This document shows, in pieces, positions 15,539 to 16,264 of a stretch of DNA of 16,264 bases (position 1 is its first letter; each line of letters starts with the position of its first letter). The DNA comes from CAZTCJ01 sp964612085 (GTDB lineage: Bacteria > Pseudomonadota > Alphaproteobacteria > JAJFIK01), in NCBI GenBank assembly GCA_964612085.1, contig CAZTCJ010000082.1, positions 1-16,264 of the forward strand. Reading direction: 5' to 3'. The notes under the pieces were generated by a model. The model saw only the letters and a list, made by a program, of their open reading frames with translations, did not search any database and was not told where the DNA came from. Both the position numbers and the translations under genes were made by a program.

Positions 15539-15568
15539 ATTAAATAGGGTGAAACTGCCCGATGTCAG
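15539..15568 (-). promoter_or_regulatory. Candidate promoter for the ferritin-like gene
   Basis: On the minus strand CTGACA (15568-15563) lies 18 nt before TTTAAT (15544-15539), each matching five of six sigma-70 consensus bases. The start would be near 15532, giving a leader of about 148 nt. The -35 begins 22 nt beyond the atpC stop, so the gene is likely independent of the atp operon. Confidence 0.5.
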
Positions 15569-15589
15569 CGCCCATCAGACCAGCGCCAA

Positions 15590-15994
15590 TCAGGCCGCCA
15601 TCGCCTGATGCACCTCGCGCATGCGCTGCAGCTTGTCGGCCGCGCGCAGCATGGCGTCGTCATCCTTGGCGTCTTTCACATCTTCTTCGAGATCGCGGAT
15701 GCGCTGCTCGATATCGGCCATGTCGATTCGGTCAACGGGCACGGCCTCTTCCGCCAGGACGGTCAGACCGTCGGGCGTCACTTCGGCGAAAGCGCCCCGG
15801 ATGAAATAGCGGGGATGCTCCACCCCCTCGCCCATGACCATGAGCACACCGCAATAGGCCGTCGCCATCAAGGGCGCGTGGTGGGCAAGGACGGTGAACT
15901 GCCCGTCATCGCCCGGCACCACCACGCCCTCCACCTCCTGGCTGAGCAGGAGGCGTTCGGGCGAGACCAGCTCGAATCTGAACTTATCGGGCAT
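15590..15994 (-). CDS. atpC: F1Fo ATP synthase subunit epsilon
   Basis: The epsilon subunit is part of the rotating central stalk of F1 and modulates ATP hydrolysis. The 134-residue length is typical for alphaproteobacteria. The N-terminal beta-sandwich shows FELVSPERLLLSQEVEGVVVPGDDGQFTVLAHHAPLM (7-43) and a C-terminal helical pair follows (about 92-130, DIEQRIRDLEEDVKDAKDDD). The start has AAAGG about 8 nt upstream on the minus strand. It lies 15 nt after the atpD stop in the standard atpD-atpC order. No strong terminator is visible after its stop. Confidence 0.96.
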   Translation of the reverse strand: MPDKFRFELVSPERLLLSQEVEGVVVPGDDGQFTVLAHHAPLMATAYCGVLMVMGEGVEHPRYFIRGAFAEVTPDGLTVLAEEAVPVDRIDMADIEQRIRDLEEDVKDAKDDDAMLRAADKLQRMREVHQAMAA

Positions 15995-16009
15995 GAGAAC
16001 CGGCCTTTC

Positions 16010-16264
16010 TTACGCGGCGTCGCGGGACATTTCTTCCGCCTTCTTCACCGCGTCCTCGATGGTGCCGACCATCAGGAACGCGCCTTCCGGCAGGTGGTCG
16101 TATTCACCCGCGCACAGGGCCTTAAAGCTCGCCACCGTGTCTTTGAGGTCCACCAGCAGGCCCGGCGTGTTGGTGAAGATCTCGGACAAATCCAAATCAT
16201 TATAAATAAAAAGCTCAACCTTCCGGGCGCGCGACACGATGAGCTTGTCCTCTTCCGACAGCTC
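16010..16264 (-). CDS. atpD: F1Fo ATP synthase subunit beta, C-terminal end (truncated by window edge)
   Basis: Only the last 84 residues of the catalytic beta subunit lie in the window; the start is beyond 16264. ELSEEDKLIVSRARK and, later, LLVDLKDTV, GEYDHLPEGAFLMVGTIEDA identify it clearly. Between them, where beta subunits almost always read IQRFLSQPFxVAEVFTG, this one reads VELFIYNDLDLSEIFTN (16172-16219). The alignment needs no gap, but the codons there are very AT-rich (22 of 27 bases at 16187-16213) in a GC-rich gene. The frame stays open, so it is not an obvious frameshift. The ending SRDAA is slightly longer than in many homologues. Confidence 0.95.
   Translation of the reverse strand, partial: ELSEEDKLIVSRARKVELFIYNDLDLSEIFTNTPGLLVDLKDTVASFKALCAGEYDHLPEGAFLMVGTIEDAVKKAEEMSRDAA

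Noticed and set aside
15540..15600. Direct repeat CAGCGCC(C/A)ATCAG near the atpC end as a mobile-element footprint
   Set aside because: Two short near-copies at about 15566-15595, one partly at the atpC end, are too short and lack terminal repeats or a transposase.

Overview
This window is GC-rich bacterial chromosome carrying mostly conserved housekeeping genes. Gene content and order (obgE, nadD, rsfS, rlmH, gpmI, an EnvC-like factor, ctpA, a divergent polysaccharide deacetylase, rppH, and atpD-atpC on the other strand) point to an alphaproteobacterium. I cannot place it at genus level. I see no IS element, phage gene, CRISPR array, tRNA or rRNA. This is core chromosome, not an accessory island.

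Layout. 1-662: 3' part of obgE. 663-970: gene-poor leader with a hairpin just after obgE. 971-4139 (+): nadD, then egtB and egtD, a two-gene ergothioneine module placed inside the usual nadD-rsfS-rlmH neighbourhood. 4140-4272: spacer holding a strong intrinsic terminator-like hairpin immediately before rsfS. 4273-5220: rsfS, which has no ATG, GTG or TTG at its expected 5' end and appears to start at CTG, and rlmH. 5337-9732: gpmI, an EnvC-like coiled-coil/LytM protein and the periplasmic protease ctpA, closed by a terminator shared with the converging SYLF-domain gene (9806-10474, -). 10682-13177 (+): divergent polysaccharide deacetylase, rppH overlapping it, and an alpha/beta hydrolase. 13202-13280: short tandem repeats. 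13331-14556 (+): VOC-family protein and a SAM methyltransferase. 14557-15384 (-): ferritin-like di-iron protein, stop codon to stop codon against the methyltransferase, with a long structured leader. 15590-16264 (-): atpC and the C-terminal end of atpD.

How the genes relate. NadD makes NAD precursor. RsfS and RlmH act on the large ribosomal subunit, and ObgE is a ribosome-associated GTPase. GpmI is glycolytic. The EnvC-like protein and CtpA fit envelope and septal peptidoglycan control, and RppH starts mRNA decay. EgtD makes hercynine and EgtB attaches sulfur to it; EgtA and EgtC partners are not in the window.

No new multi-gene system is evident. The points most worth a second look are the apparent CTG start of rsfS with a terminator-like hairpin 11 nt before its Shine-Dalgarno, an AT-rich and strongly diverged segment in the normally near-invariant C-terminus of AtpD, a hairpin between the Shine-Dalgarno and ATG of the deacetylase gene, and the structured leader of the di-iron protein gene.
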